Assembly: GCF_028435365.1 (NCBI RefSeq)
Contig: NZ_JAGTJJ010000006.1
Location: 62,001-126,000, forward strand
Direction: 5' to 3'
DNA: 64,000 nt
From: Polyangium jinanense
Lineage (GTDB): Bacteria > Myxococcota > Polyangia > Polyangiales > Polyangiaceae
Shown: in pieces, positions 55,799 to 64,000 of the stretch
Layout: each line of letters starts with the position of its first letter
How positions within the stretch are numbered: the stretch's first letter is position 1
The notes under the pieces: generated by a model
What the model was told of the DNA's origin: nothing
The model's input: the letters and a program-made list of their open reading frames with translations, nothing else
The model's database searches: none
Translations under genes and position numbers: made by a program

Positions 55799-56329
55799 TC
55801 ATTTCACGTCGATCGGGACCTCGGTCACGTCGTTCCCATGGCCGTCCGTGGGAATCACGACCGTGAGGACGCCGTCCCGCAGCGTCGCCTCGATCCCGTC
55901 GCGCCGCGCCCGCGGCGGCAGCGCGATCGTCCGGAGAATCGGCCCCTTGCGCCGCTCTTCCAGCCGCATCATGCCCGCTGCCGATCGCAATGCGCCACGC
56001 TCGCCACGAATCGTGAGCGCGTCGCCGGTCATCGATACGACGAGCTGCTCGCGCGTCACGCCGGGCACGTCCACCATCACGCGCACTTCGCGCTCGAGCT
56101 CGACGACGTCGACCGGAGGCGCGAACGCAGGCTCACTCTTGCCGCGCGGCTCCGCCGAGGCGCGCGCCTTCTGCTCGAGGAGCACCTTGAACTGCCGATA
56201 ATTGCTCTCGGCATGGGACGCGGGATCCACCTCCGGCGGAAGCTCATAACGTCCCGGCTTGATGGCGCGCCCGGTGATCGATTGATACACGCCCGCGACC
56301 TCGGCGATTGCCTGCTCCACGTTCAACAT
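55799..56329 (-). CDS. Small heat-shock protein, Hsp20/alpha-crystallin family
   Basis: The 176-residue protein has a variable N-terminal arm and an alpha-crystallin domain at about 75-170 (PPVDVVELEREVRVMVDVPG, VVSMTGDALTIRGERG, the family's hallmark A-x-x-x-n-GVL as DGVLTVVIP). It ends with EVPIDVK, which contains the I-x-V anchoring motif. Such ATP-independent chaperones hold unfolding proteins. The N-terminal arm is longer than average. The ATG at 56329 follows GGAGGGGACG; farther upstream starts are poor. Heat-responsive control is likely but no promoter was recognised with confidence. Confidence 0.9.
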   Translation of the reverse strand: MLNVEQAIAEVAGVYQSITGRAIKPGRYELPPEVDPASHAESNYRQFKVLLEQKARASAEPRGKSEPAFAPPVDVVELEREVRVMVDVPGVTREQLVVSMTGDALTIRGERGALRSAAGMMRLEERRKGPILRTIALPPRARRDGIEATLRDGVLTVVIPTDGHGNDVTEVPIDVK

Positions 56330-56739
56330 CGGTCGTCCCCTCCAAGATGAAGCCGCGATGGCCGTCCGGGGCGCCCAAACGCCCGCCGAGACGCGCCGAA
56401 GTGCGCAGAAACGCGCCACCTCGCGCATTTCCGATTCGCCGCGACCGCGACGAGAAAGGACACTACGCGGGTCGTCGCCGCCTGTCTGTCGGTTGCGCCA
56501 GTGTTATCGATTCAGGAGGTTCCGGATCGCCGGAGGTAGAATGCCAGAGCCCCGACGGCATTTCCCGGATGAACCCGCCATTCCGCGGAAATCTCTTGGT
56601 TTTTCGTCTAAGGGTTCGAACGATGGTTCGCCCTGGTTGAATGGCGCGAATATGCCCAGCTCATACGGCGATACGCCCGGACGATACACGGATGCGCCCG
56701 CGCCAAACGCGCGTATGCCCAGGCATGATCCGGGGGCGA
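56330..56739. other. Intergenic region (410 bp) upstream of hsp20, little recognisable
   Basis: No gene is convincing here. The promoter of hsp20 must lie within it. From about 56649 to 56720 the short motif [GA]TA[TC]GCCC recurs four times (56651, 56671, 56692, 56713), perhaps a decayed repeat. A fully open frame across part of it has no family features and is taken as a chance result of high GC. Confidence 0.4.
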
Positions 56740-58128
56740 TCAGAGCGCCGTGTTTTTCCAGGGATCGAGATCGGCGAGCGCGCGCTCGGCCATCGCCTCG
56801 TAGCGCGCGCGCTTCGTGAGCTTCGACTTCGTGCCTTCGAGCGGCGGCACGTGCGCCCACGTGATGTTCGAGGGCTGATACGAGGGTTGCTCGCGGCCGA
56901 GGTGCGTGAGGATGCCGCCGAGCGCCGTCGTCTTCGGCGGCGGCACGAGCGGTTTGCCCGCGAGCCGCTGCGCGAGCAGCACCGCGCAGACAAACCCCGC
57001 CGCCGCGCTCTCCACGTAGCCCTCGACGCCCGCGACCTGCCCCGCGAGGAAGACGCCCGGCATCGCGCGCATCTCCATGCCCGGACCAAGCACCTTCGGC
57101 GCGTCGACGAACGTGTTGCGATGCACCGAGCCGAACCGCAAGAACTCCGCCTCTTCGAGGCCCGGGACCATGCGGAAGACGCGGAGCTGTTCGGGGTACT
57201 TCATGCGCGTCTGGAAGCCGACCATGTTGTACGCCGTCGCGGCCGCGTCCTCGGCCCGGAGCTGGATCACGGCGTACGGCCGCCTTCCCGTGCGCGGATC
57301 GACGAGCCCGACGGGCTTCATCGGCCCGTACGCGAGCGTGCGCTCGCCGCGCTCGGCCATGACCTCGCAAGGCAAGCAGCCCTCGAAGTAACGCACGTCC
57401 TCGAACTCGCGCGGCGCGACCTTCTCCGCCGCGACGAGCGCCGCGACAAACGCGCGGTACGTCTCCTCGTCGAACGGGCAGTTGACGTACGCCTCGTCGC
57501 CACTCTCCTCGGCGTCCTCGGCCATCATCTTGCGGCCAGGCTCCTGCGCACGCTCGGCCGTGCCCTTGCCCCAGCGCGACTGCTTCCAGACCTTCGACCA
57601 GTTGATCGATTCGGCGCTCAGGATGGGCGCGATCGCGTCGTAGTACGCGAGGTGCTTTGTGCCGACGGCCTCGGCGATCGCGGCGGCGAGCGCGTCCGCG
57701 GTGAGCGGGCCGGTCGCGAGGATGACGGGACGCTCTTGCGGGATCTCCGTGACCTCGCGCGTCTCGACCGTGATGCGCGGGTGCTCGCGCATGGTCGTCG
57801 TGATCTCGGCGCCGAAGCGCTCGCGATCCACGGCGAGCGCGCCGCCCGCAGGCACGGCCGTTCGATCGGCGACGCGCATGACGAGCGATCCGACGCGGCG
57901 GAGCTCCTCCTTGAGCAAGCCGACAGCGTTCGCGAGCGCCGCGCCGCGGAGGGAGTTCGAACAGACGAGCTCGGCGAAGAAGTCGCTCGTCTGCGCGGGC
58001 GTGCGGCGCGCGGGCTTCATTTCGAGCAGGCGCACGTGGTGGCCGCGCTCGGCGAGCTGGAAGGCGGCCTCGCAGCCGGCAAGGCCGGCGCCGACGATGG
58101 TGACGTCGTGGGAGCGAGCTTCGGTCAT
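56740..58128 (-). CDS. trmFO: Methylenetetrahydrofolate-tRNA (uracil-5-)-methyltransferase TrmFO
   Basis: The 462-residue FAD enzyme methylates U54 of tRNA using methylene-tetrahydrofolate. Signatures include [20 protein letters not shown] at the N-terminus (FAD), [10 protein letters not shown], the cysteine-containing [15 protein letters not shown] (catalytic region), [13 protein letters not shown], and [15 protein letters not shown], plus [15 protein letters not shown] near the C-terminus, all as in TrmFO. Length fits (about 440-470). It precedes topA in the leftward reading order by 63 bases, with dprA further upstream; the arrangement dprA-topA-trmFO is common in many bacteria. Confidence 0.96.
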   Translation of the reverse strand: MTEARSHDVTIVGAGLAGCEAAFQLAERGHHVRLLEMKPARRTPAQTSDFFAELVCSNSLRGAALANAVGLLKEELRRVGSLVMRVADRTAVPAGGALAVDRERFGAEITTTMREHPRITVETREVTEIPQERPVILATGPLTADALAAAIAEAVGTKHLAYYDAIAPILSAESINWSKVWKQSRWGKGTAERAQEPGRKMMAEDAEESGDEAYVNCPFDEETYRAFVAALVAAEKVAPREFEDVRYFEGCLPCEVMAERGERTLAYGPMKPVGLVDPRTGRRPYAVIQLRAEDAAATAYNMVGFQTRMKYPEQLRVFRMVPGLEEAEFLRFGSVHRNTFVDAPKVLGPGMEMRAMPGVFLAGQVAGVEGYVESAAAGFVCAVLLAQRLAGKPLVPPPKTTALGGILTHLGREQPSYQPSNITWAHVPPLEGTKSKLTKRARYEAMAERALADLDPWKNTAL

Positions 58129-58191
58129 GGTGTCGGGGAATAAGAGGCGCGCCGCGACGAACGGGCGCGCCTTGGGGGAGGGAGGGGTTGA

Positions 58192-60759
58192 TTAGGCCGA
58201 GGCTCGGCCGTTGCTCTTCGACTTCGACGCCGTCTTCGTGGCGCCCTTCTTGTCGGCGGTCTTCGCCGCGGCCTTGGGCTTCTCCTCGGCCTTCGCCGCG
58301 GGCTTGGGCTCGGCCTTGGCCTTGGGCGGGGACTTGGGCTCGGACGGCGCGTCGGCCTCGGCCGACCCGTCGTCACCCGCGGCGCCCTCGGGCGCGGCGC
58401 CGGCGAGGCCGGCCTCGTCCTCCTCGGGCACCTCTTGCTTGAAGCCGCAGTCCTTCGTCGCGCAGACGAGCATCGGCTTCTTGCCGGCCGTGCGGGTCAG
58501 GAACTTGGCGCCGCAGGTCGGGCACGGGGTGGCGATGGGCTTCGCCCAGAGCTTGAAGTCACACTTCTGCTCGGCGTTGAAGTTCGAGCAGCCGTAGAAC
58601 GTGCGCCCGCCCTTCTTGCGCGGCCGGACCTCGATGATGTCGCCGCCGCACTGCGGGCAGGCGACGCCGAGGGGCACGGGGCGCGCGTTCTTGCAGGCCG
58701 GGTAGCCCGTGCAGGAGAGGAAGTCACCGTAGCGGCCGGTGCGGATCACCATGGGCTTGCCGCACTTGTCGCAGGTGATGTCCGTCTCGCGCACGGCCTG
58801 CGCGCTGTTCGAAAGGTCGCGCGTGGCCTTGCACTTGGGGTAGCGGCTGCAGCTCAAGAAGTAGCCGTTTTTGCCCCACTTCTTGATCATCTCCCCTTCG
58901 CCGCACTCCTCGCAGGGGATGCCCGTCTTCTCCGACGGCGGCTTCCACGAGGCGAGCTTCTTCGCCGGCTCGAGCTGCTGGCGGAAGCGCTTGTAGAACC
59001 GCTTGAGGAGCTGCTCGCGCTTGATCTTGCCGGCGCCGACCTCGTCGAGCTCCTCCTCCATCTGCGCGGTGAAGTTCGGATCCATGAAGTCGAGGTTCGA
59101 GCGCACGAGGCCCTCGACCACGAACTTGCCGAGCTGCGTCGGCTGGAACGCGCCGCCGGGCAGCTTCTCCACGTACGCGCGCTGCTGCACCTTGCTGATG
59201 ATCTCGGCGTACGTCGAAGGACGGCCGATGCCGCGCTTCTCGAGCTCACGCACGAGCGAGCCTTCGTTGTAGCGCGCCGGCGGCTGCGTGAACTTCTGCT
59301 CCGTCACCACGCCGGGCGGCGTCGCGAGGCGGATCACGTCGCCCTCGTTCATCTCGGGCAGGAGCGCGTCGCTGTCCTCCTCGACCGGCGCGGCCTTCGC
59401 CGCGGCCGTGGGCTCCGGGGCCTCACCGTCCGCCCCTGCCTCTTCCTCGCCCGCGAAATCACGCTGCCCTTCGGTGACCTCGAGCCAGCCCTTGTCCTTG
59501 AGCACGCGCCCCGTCGAGCGGAGCATGTACGACTTGCGCGAGGCATCGCCGCGCGTGGGCTCGGCCTGGATCTCGACCGTCGTCCGATCGTAGACGGCGG
59601 GCGTCATCTGCGAGGCGACGAAGCGGTTCCAGATGAGCTTGTACAGCTTGTACTGCTCGTCCTTGAGGTGCTTCTTGACCGAGTCCGGGTGGATGTTGAC
59701 GTCCGTCGGTCGGATCGCCTCGTGTGCGTCCTGCGCGTTCTTCTTGGACTTGTAGACGTTCGGTTTGTCCGGGACGAAGGACTTGCCGTAACGCTTCTCG
59801 ATCGCCTGGCGCACCTCGGCGATGGCGTCGTCGCTGACGCGCGTCGAGTCGGTACGGATGTAGGTGATGAGACCGACGGGGCCGCCGTCCTGCTTGAGGT
59901 CGACGCCTTCGTAGAGCCCCTGCGCGACCTGCATCGTGCGCTTCGTGCCGAAATGCAGGATGTTCGTCGCGTCCTGCTGGAGCTTCGAGGTCGTGTACGG
60001 CGCGGGCGGGTTGCGCTTCTGCTCGCGGCGCGTGACCTTCGCGACCTTGCAGCTCGCGCTCTCGAGATCGGCGCGCACGAAGGCGGCGGTCTCGCCGTTC
60101 TTCACCTCGATCTTCTCGCCCTCGGCCGCGGCGAGCTTGGCCACGAAGGCCGCGCCGCTCGGCGCCGAGAGTCCGGCCGAGACGTTCCAGTACTCCTCGG
60201 GGACGAACGCCTCGATCTCACGCTCGCGATCGACGATCAGCCGGAGCGCCACGGACTGCACGCGGCCGGCGGACAGACCGAAGGCGAGCTTCGACCAGAC
60301 GAGCGCGGACACGTCGTAGCCGACGATGCGATCGAGCACGCGGCGAGCGCGCTGGGCGTCGTAGAGGTTGATGTCGAGCGGCCGGGGGTGCTGGACGCCG
60401 TGGTCGACGCCCTTCTTCGTGATCTCGTGGAACTCCACCCGCTCGACCCGGAGCTTGTCGTCCTGGATCTCCTCGAGGATGTGCCAAGCGATCGCCTCGC
60501 CCTCGCGATCAGGGTCGGTCGCCAGGAGCACCGCGTCCACCTTCTTGGCCGCGTCCTTCAGCTCCTGGAGGACTTTCTCCTTCCCGACGATGACCTCGTA
60601 CTTCTCGGTGAAGTCGTTCGCGACGTCGACGGCGTTCTGGTTCTTGGGCAGATCCTTCAAATGCCCCTTGGAGGCGACGACGTCGTACCCCGAGCCGAGG
60701 TACTTCTTGATCGTCTTCGCCTTGGCCGGCGACTCCACGATGACGAGCGTCTTGGCCAT
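58192..60759 (-). CDS. topA: DNA topoisomerase I
   Basis: The 855-residue type IA enzyme relaxes negative supercoils. It has the Toprim domain (KTLVIVESPAKAKTI, ATDPDREGEAIAWHI), the catalytic tyrosine Y300 in LITYIRTDSTR, and SAGRVQSVALRLIVDRE. At the C-terminus are four zinc-finger-like cysteine modules (CEECGEGEM.., CDKCGKPMV.., CPQCGGDII.., CPTCGAKF..) and a Lys/Ala/Pro-rich tail of about 80 residues. The basic tail resembles those in other actinobacterial and myxobacterial TopA proteins and may bind DNA. The ATG at 60759 follows AGAAGG; an in-frame GTG six bases upstream is less likely. Confidence 0.97.
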   Translation of the reverse strand: MAKTLVIVESPAKAKTIKKYLGSGYDVVASKGHLKDLPKNQNAVDVANDFTEKYEVIVGKEKVLQELKDAAKKVDAVLLATDPDREGEAIAWHILEEIQDDKLRVERVEFHEITKKGVDHGVQHPRPLDINLYDAQRARRVLDRIVGYDVSALVWSKLAFGLSAGRVQSVALRLIVDREREIEAFVPEEYWNVSAGLSAPSGAAFVAKLAAAEGEKIEVKNGETAAFVRADLESASCKVAKVTRREQKRNPPAPYTTSKLQQDATNILHFGTKRTMQVAQGLYEGVDLKQDGGPVGLITYIRTDSTRVSDDAIAEVRQAIEKRYGKSFVPDKPNVYKSKKNAQDAHEAIRPTDVNIHPDSVKKHLKDEQYKLYKLIWNRFVASQMTPAVYDRTTVEIQAEPTRGDASRKSYMLRSTGRVLKDKGWLEVTEGQRDFAGEEEAGADGEAPEPTAAAKAAPVEEDSDALLPEMNEGDVIRLATPPGVVTEQKFTQPPARYNEGSLVRELEKRGIGRPSTYAEIISKVQQRAYVEKLPGGAFQPTQLGKFVVEGLVRSNLDFMDPNFTAQMEEELDEVGAGKIKREQLLKRFYKRFRQQLEPAKKLASWKPPSEKTGIPCEECGEGEMIKKWGKNGYFLSCSRYPKCKATRDLSNSAQAVRETDITCDKCGKPMVIRTGRYGDFLSCTGYPACKNARPVPLGVACPQCGGDIIEVRPRKKGGRTFYGCSNFNAEQKCDFKLWAKPIATPCPTCGAKFLTRTAGKKPMLVCATKDCGFKQEVPEEDEAGLAGAAPEGAAGDDGSAEADAPSEPKSPPKAKAEPKPAAKAEEKPKAAAKTADKKGATKTASKSKSNGRASA

Positions 60760-60844
60760 CACCACCTTCTGATGAGCAAATTGCGTGAGGACGAGGGGAA
60801 AACCCGTGGGTCCGCTCCGCTCGACAACGAGCAGGTGGGCCCAT

Positions 60845-61765
60845 CTAGCGCTTGCCCCGCCGGTAGGAGCCGGCGGGGCCCTCTACTACTACGGCCTGTA
60901 GTGTCAACGTCAAGAGCGCCCCAGCGACCGCAGGAAGAGGCGCCCTGACCGTATCGCAGATCACGTCCAGGTGCGTAGGGGTATCCCCCAAAACACCAAG
61001 AACGGCTTTTTCGAGAGGGCCGAAGGTCCCCTCGAAGGGAAGGGGGAGGTCCCGAGCAGGGGGCCTGGGCTCCGTCTCCGTACGCTTTCGGCGAGGAGAG
61101 GGGCCGTGACCCACGGCGCCGAGGACGTCCGCCGCACAAGTGACCGCGCGGGCCCCCATGGCTAGCTCCTCGGCGCAGCCCGCGCCAGCCTCGGACCACG
61201 GAGGATGCGGGACAACGCCGAGCGGCCGACCGAGCTTGCGCGCCGCCGCAGCCGCCGAACGAGCGCCGCTCTTCAGGCCCGCCTCGACGACGACGGTCGC
61301 GAGCGTGAGCGCGGCAAGGACGTGGTTTCGCGCGAGAAAATGCTGAGGACGCGGGGGGCTCGTATCAGGCAAGCGCGAGAGGAGCGCGCCGCCCGCGGCG
61401 AGGACACGATCGAAGAGGGGCACGTGCTCGAGGGGATACGGGCAGTCGAGCCCGGCGCCGGTGACGACGACGGTGCGGCCGGAAGCTTCGAGCGCGGCCT
61501 CGTGCGCAGCGGCGTCGATGCCGAACGCGCCGCCAGACCAGATCGCGAAGCCAGCGGAGACGAGGTCGCGGACGAGCACGCGGGTGAAAGCACGAGCGTC
61601 GGCGCTGGCCGCGCGGCGGCCGACGACGGCGACGCCGGGCAAGGTAGGAAGAGCGCCGCGCAGGTACAAGGTCGGCGGAGCGCGCTCGGGGGTGGCGAGG
61701 GCACGGAGGACAGCGGGGTACGCGGGCGCGTCGGGCGCGAGGACGATGGAGGGAGGCACGCGCAT
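60845..61765 (-). CDS. dprA: DNA-processing protein DprA (Smf)
   Basis: The 306-residue protein has the Rossmann-like DprA core: VAVVGRRAASADARAF, WSGGAFGIDAAAHEAAL, VVVTGAGLDCPYPLEH and PRPQHFLARNHVLAALT, with VVVEAGLKSGARS for single-strand binding. A C-terminal winged-helix-like domain follows (about 240-306; EKAVLGVLGDTPTHLDVICD). DprA loads RecA on incoming single-stranded DNA in natural transformation. The N-terminal SAM domain is short or missing, and the ssDNA motif lost the usual T-A-x-x-A form (SGARSAAAAA). It lies 85 bases upstream of topA on the same strand. Confidence 0.9.
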   Translation of the reverse strand: MRVPPSIVLAPDAPAYPAVLRALATPERAPPTLYLRGALPTLPGVAVVGRRAASADARAFTRVLVRDLVSAGFAIWSGGAFGIDAAAHEAALEASGRTVVVTGAGLDCPYPLEHVPLFDRVLAAGGALLSRLPDTSPPRPQHFLARNHVLAALTLATVVVEAGLKSGARSAAAAARKLGRPLGVVPHPPWSEAGAGCAEELAMGARAVTCAADVLGAVGHGPSPRRKRTETEPRPPARDLPLPFEGTFGPLEKAVLGVLGDTPTHLDVICDTVRAPLPAVAGALLTLTLQAVVVEGPAGSYRRGKR

Positions 61766-61806
61766 CCATCGACATCAGGCGCTCGCGAGTTGCGTGGAAT
61801 CGTGCA

Positions 61807-61927
61807 GAGGGTGTTCTCCAGGCGTCGCGAGCGGCTCGAGGCTAGGAAGGTCGAGCGAGGCGTACATCGTACGTCGAGCGAGGCCGACCGACGCATCGAG
61901 CCGCGCAGCAGCTTGGGGAACACCCTC
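61807..61927. repeat. Long-range inverted repeat between lipoprotein gene and dprA
   Basis: GAGGGTGTTC (61807-61816) pairs perfectly with GAACACCCTC (61918-61927), and inside it CGGCTCGA (61832-61839) pairs with TCGAGCCG (61896-61903). The direct repeat TCGAGCGAGGC occurs twice between. The structure begins right after the stop of the lipoprotein gene in its reading direction and could act as a terminator or structured leader for dprA. Confidence 0.45.
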
Positions 61928-62584
61928 TCAACGATCACGCGTGATCGGTCGAAACTGCTGGACGAGGACCATGCCGGAGCCCTTGCGCACGGTGACCGAG
62001 AGGTTGCCGATGAAGGGCTCGAGCAAGGGGAAGCAGTCGTCCCTGCCGCCGATGACGGCGGTGGGCCCATCGCGCACGTCCTGCGCGACGATCTTCACGG
62101 GCGCAGGTTCGCCCGTGGTGAGGAAGGCGTCGACCTCGACGACGCCGAGGCCGCCCTGCGCGACGACGGTGACGCAAGCGCCAACCGGATACGAGACGGG
62201 CACCCACGCGCGCTCTCCCTCGGCAAGCGTCGCGCCGAACCGGGCTCCCTCCGCGGACATGCCCGCCGTTTCGCCACGCACCGATCCATCAAAGGCAAGC
62301 GCGAGGACGCGTGAAGGCTTGAGGTCAGGGAGGAGCGGAAGCGACGGCGCGGCGTAACGCTCGAGGAAGAGGCGCGTGGCCTCGGGATCGGGGACGGGCG
62401 CGGGCGCTGTGGCAGCGGCGGAGGCAGGCGCGGAGGCGGAGGCGGAAGCGACGACGGGGACGGAGGAGCGTCCGCGGCGCGGGGGGAGCGGGTCGATGAC
62501 GAGAGGCTGGGATTCGGCGTGGGAGCCGCAGGCGGGGAGGAGCGTGACAGCGCAGGCGGCGACGATCACGAGGCGCATGCGCAA
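61928..62584 (-). CDS. Lipoprotein of unknown function
   Basis: The 218-residue protein has a signal sequence with lipobox LLPAC (Cys at about 19), an alanine/serine/proline-rich linker (ASASASAPASAAATAPAP) and a beta-rich domain of about 140 residues (RVLALAFDGSVRGETAG, WVPVSYPVGACVTVVAQGG, VEVDAFLTTG, LEPFIGNLSVTVRKGSG). It resembles other myxobacterial lipoproteins in layout, but I recognise no family. An ATG at 62578 is a possible alternative start. Confidence 0.7.
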   Translation of the reverse strand: MRMRLVIVAACAVTLLPACGSHAESQPLVIDPLPPRRGRSSVPVVASASASAPASAAATAPAPVPDPEATRLFLERYAAPSLPLLPDLKPSRVLALAFDGSVRGETAGMSAEGARFGATLAEGERAWVPVSYPVGACVTVVAQGGLGVVEVDAFLTTGEPAPVKIVAQDVRDGPTAVIGGRDDCFPLLEPFIGNLSVTVRKGSGMVLVQQFRPITRDR

Positions 62585-62642
62585 GTTCCGCTTGACATCG
62601 TACGCGATCTGCGTGGGGAGGCGGCGGGACGCAAGCGCGAAG

Positions 62643-63401
62643 TCACCCCTCGCCTGCCGCTCCGCCCTCGACGTCCTCCGCCTCGGTCAAACCTGCCCGC
62701 CTGCGCGCCGTGGGCCTCACCCGGTCTGCGAGCTCCCCCTTTCCCGCGAGCTCGAAGAGCCCCGTCAGGGTGTCTGCGACCCCCTGATAAACCCCGTTCC
62801 AAGCTGCGGTCGCCGCGTTCCGCCGCTGCAGCGTCACCTGGGCCTCGCGCTCCTCCCGGCGCACGTCGCCGAGCGCCGTACGAAGCGCGTCGACGCGCGC
62901 CTTCAGGCTGTCGGCGAGCGCCTTCGGGTCCACCGAGACGCCCTCCTGCTTCGGCGCCTCGGTGAGAGGGCGGTTGCGCAAGAGGCGCTCGGTGGTGCAG
63001 GCGGCCTCGATGAGGTGCTCCGCTTCGCTCGGCGTCTCGCCCGAGAGCCCATACGCGCTCAGGATGGCCGCGCCGTACACGCCCGAGAGCGTGCTGCGGA
63101 TGCCGATCATGCGCGCGCGGAGCTCGTCCTTGGCCGAGTCCCGCGTGGCCCGCGGCTCGGCGTCGTCGGCGAGCTCGGTCGCGTGCGCCTGGTTCGCCGC
63201 GGAGAGCTCGTCCACGGAGCGCTGCGCGAGCGCGCCGAGCGCCTGGAGGAACACGCACATCTGAAAGCCGGGCGGCGTGCCCTCCGGAAACAACGCCCGC
63301 TCGATCTGCTCGGCGGTCTCATTGCCATGCACGGAGACCGCCGAGGTCAAAGTGCGCGTGATCGCAACCCGGTCGGAGACGAGCTTGGAGACTTCAGCCA
63401 T
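62643..63401 (-). CDS. Helical protein of unknown function
   Basis: The 252-residue protein is predicted almost entirely helical, rich in Ala, Glu, Arg and Leu, without signal peptide or membrane segment. Coiled-coil-like stretches occur at about 65-100 and 150-195 (ADSLKARVDALRTALGDVRR, EEREAQVTLQRRN). The C-terminus has an acidic end (AEDVEGGAAGEG). It may be a structural or regulatory cytoplasmic protein. No known family is recognised. It reads leftward 58 bases upstream of the lipoprotein gene. Confidence 0.65.
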   Translation of the reverse strand: MAEVSKLVSDRVAITRTLTSAVSVHGNETAEQIERALFPEGTPPGFQMCVFLQALGALAQRSVDELSAANQAHATELADDAEPRATRDSAKDELRARMIGIRSTLSGVYGAAILSAYGLSGETPSEAEHLIEAACTTERLLRNRPLTEAPKQEGVSVDPKALADSLKARVDALRTALGDVRREEREAQVTLQRRNAATAAWNGVYQGVADTLTGLFELAGKGELADRVRPTARRRAGLTEAEDVEGGAAGEG

Positions 63402-63579
63402 GGAGGGTCCTTTCGTTTCAGGGCGGGAGTGTACACGGGCTCACGAGTTTGGAAGGGCGGTTTTGTTTTGAAAGGGGTGTTGGGAAGTGGCTCGAAGAGG
63501 GGACGGCGGGTGAAGGGGCCGTCTCCAAGCTCTGAAGGCACCTCGCCGGGGCCACATCAGCGATCGAAACGGTTCGAGG

Positions 63580-63999
63580 CTAAGCCGAAGCGCCGCGGGT
63601 CGCGCGCGGCTTTCTTCCTTCGCGCAGCCGCAAACCGTAGACGACGTCATCGAGCACTTCGAGAGGGCTCATGAACGGCGCAGGGACCTGCAAATCGTCT
63701 GATCCCGGGTGCAAGTGCGAGCGAATGCCCAGCGCCTCGTTCTCGTGCCCCGGAAGGTTCACGTCGAAGCGCACGAACAGGGGGCTCTGGAGGTCCGGAA
63801 AGCGGATCTCGAAGTTGTAGCCGAGGAGGACGAGCGGCACTCCGGGCTCGTACGCAACCGTGATGGCGAAATCGAACCAGGCTCCGTCGTCCCGCTCGAA
63901 GTGCGCGCGATCCCTCGTGCGCTTCTCGTTCTTTTCGCCGCCCGTGATGGCCACCTGTCCTCTCGGCTGGCCCTCCGACGTGCGCTTCAGGAGCCGCAT
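63580..63999 (-). CDS. Protein of unknown function, possibly running beyond the window
   Basis: 139 residues from an ATG at 63999, one base from the window edge, so the true start may lie outside. The N-terminus is basic and polar (RTSEGQPRGQVAITGGEKNE); the centre is beta-rich (WFDFAITVAYEPG, LLGYNFEIRFPD, FVRFDVNLPGHEN) and the C-terminal part contains PGSDDLQVPAPFMSPLEVLD. Similar small proteins occur as conserved hypotheticals beside mobile-type or unrelated genes; I assign no function. Confidence 0.55.
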   Translation of the reverse strand: MRLLKRTSEGQPRGQVAITGGEKNEKRTRDRAHFERDDGAWFDFAITVAYEPGVPLVLLGYNFEIRFPDLQSPLFVRFDVNLPGHENEALGIRSHLHPGSDDLQVPAPFMSPLEVLDDVVYGLRLREGRKPRATRGASA

Positions 64000-64000
64000 G

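Noticed and set aside
56400..56430. Sigma-54-type promoter (TGGC...TGC) before hsp20
   Set aside because: The distance between the GG and GC elements is nine bases instead of ten, and the sequence deviates from the consensus; too weak to annotate.
56358..56819. Open frame of about 153 residues between hsp20 and trmFO
   Set aside because: No family features, runs into the trmFO 3' end on the other strand, composition of random high-GC sequence.

Overview
The window is high-GC DNA with dense, mostly non-overlapping genes. It carries serine/threonine protein kinases, many lipoproteins and TPR/HEAT proteins, a MopE-type metal-binding motif and heptad-type tandem repeats. This combination points to a myxobacterium, most likely of the Polyangium/Sorangium group; that placement is an inference from gene style, since no rRNA gene is present.

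Region 1 (1-12,761) is the most distinctive part. A SulP-family anion/bicarbonate transporter (leftward, cut by the window edge) faces a rightward operon of five membrane-system genes: a NuoM-like subunit, a long DabA (DUF2309, zinc ligands C776, D778, H968 and C983), a NuoL-like DabB, and two more NuoM-like subunits. No other complex I genes are present, so this looks like an enlarged energy-coupled inorganic-carbon (CO2/HCO3-) uptake complex. An ECF sigma factor and a one-TM, putative anti-sigma protein follow. The same ECF-type promoter, GGAACC-N16-CGTCCC, lies in front of the operon and in front of the sigma gene. The palindrome around the operon copy also gives GGAACC-N17-CGTC facing the SulP gene. 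I infer that the sigma factor controls itself and both transport units.

Region 2 (12,762-21,821) holds an outer-membrane porin, a Fur-box-preceded siderophore-interacting flavoprotein, a large kinase-TPR protein, a repeat-bearing lipoprotein, and a receiver-PAS-histidine kinase gene divergent from obgE.

Region 3 (21,865-35,515) is a long leftward run of cell-envelope genes: two HEAT/SH3-like exported proteins, a second kinase, a TPR protein, two Cys-rich lipoproteins, a membrane-bound sulfatase-like protein with degraded active-site motifs, a SUMF1-domain protein, an SH3-like protein and guanine deaminase.

Region 4 (35,588-50,785) is mainly metabolic: a DHH-like protein, ROK sugar kinase, MFS transporter, purC, mdh, a DegT aminotransferase, an FAD monooxygenase and icd. 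It also has a nucleotidyltransferase/helical-partner module lying on the 3' remnant of an AHSA1-type gene, a SurA-like isomerase, a large palindromic repeat element, an SPFH protein, a DUF2330 protein and a lipoprotein.

Region 5 (50,864-64,000) has dus, a 21-bp tandem repeat array, a response regulator followed by a TPR-Lon-protease-domain protein, an unknown protein next to hsp20, then trmFO, topA, dprA and three uncharacterised genes.
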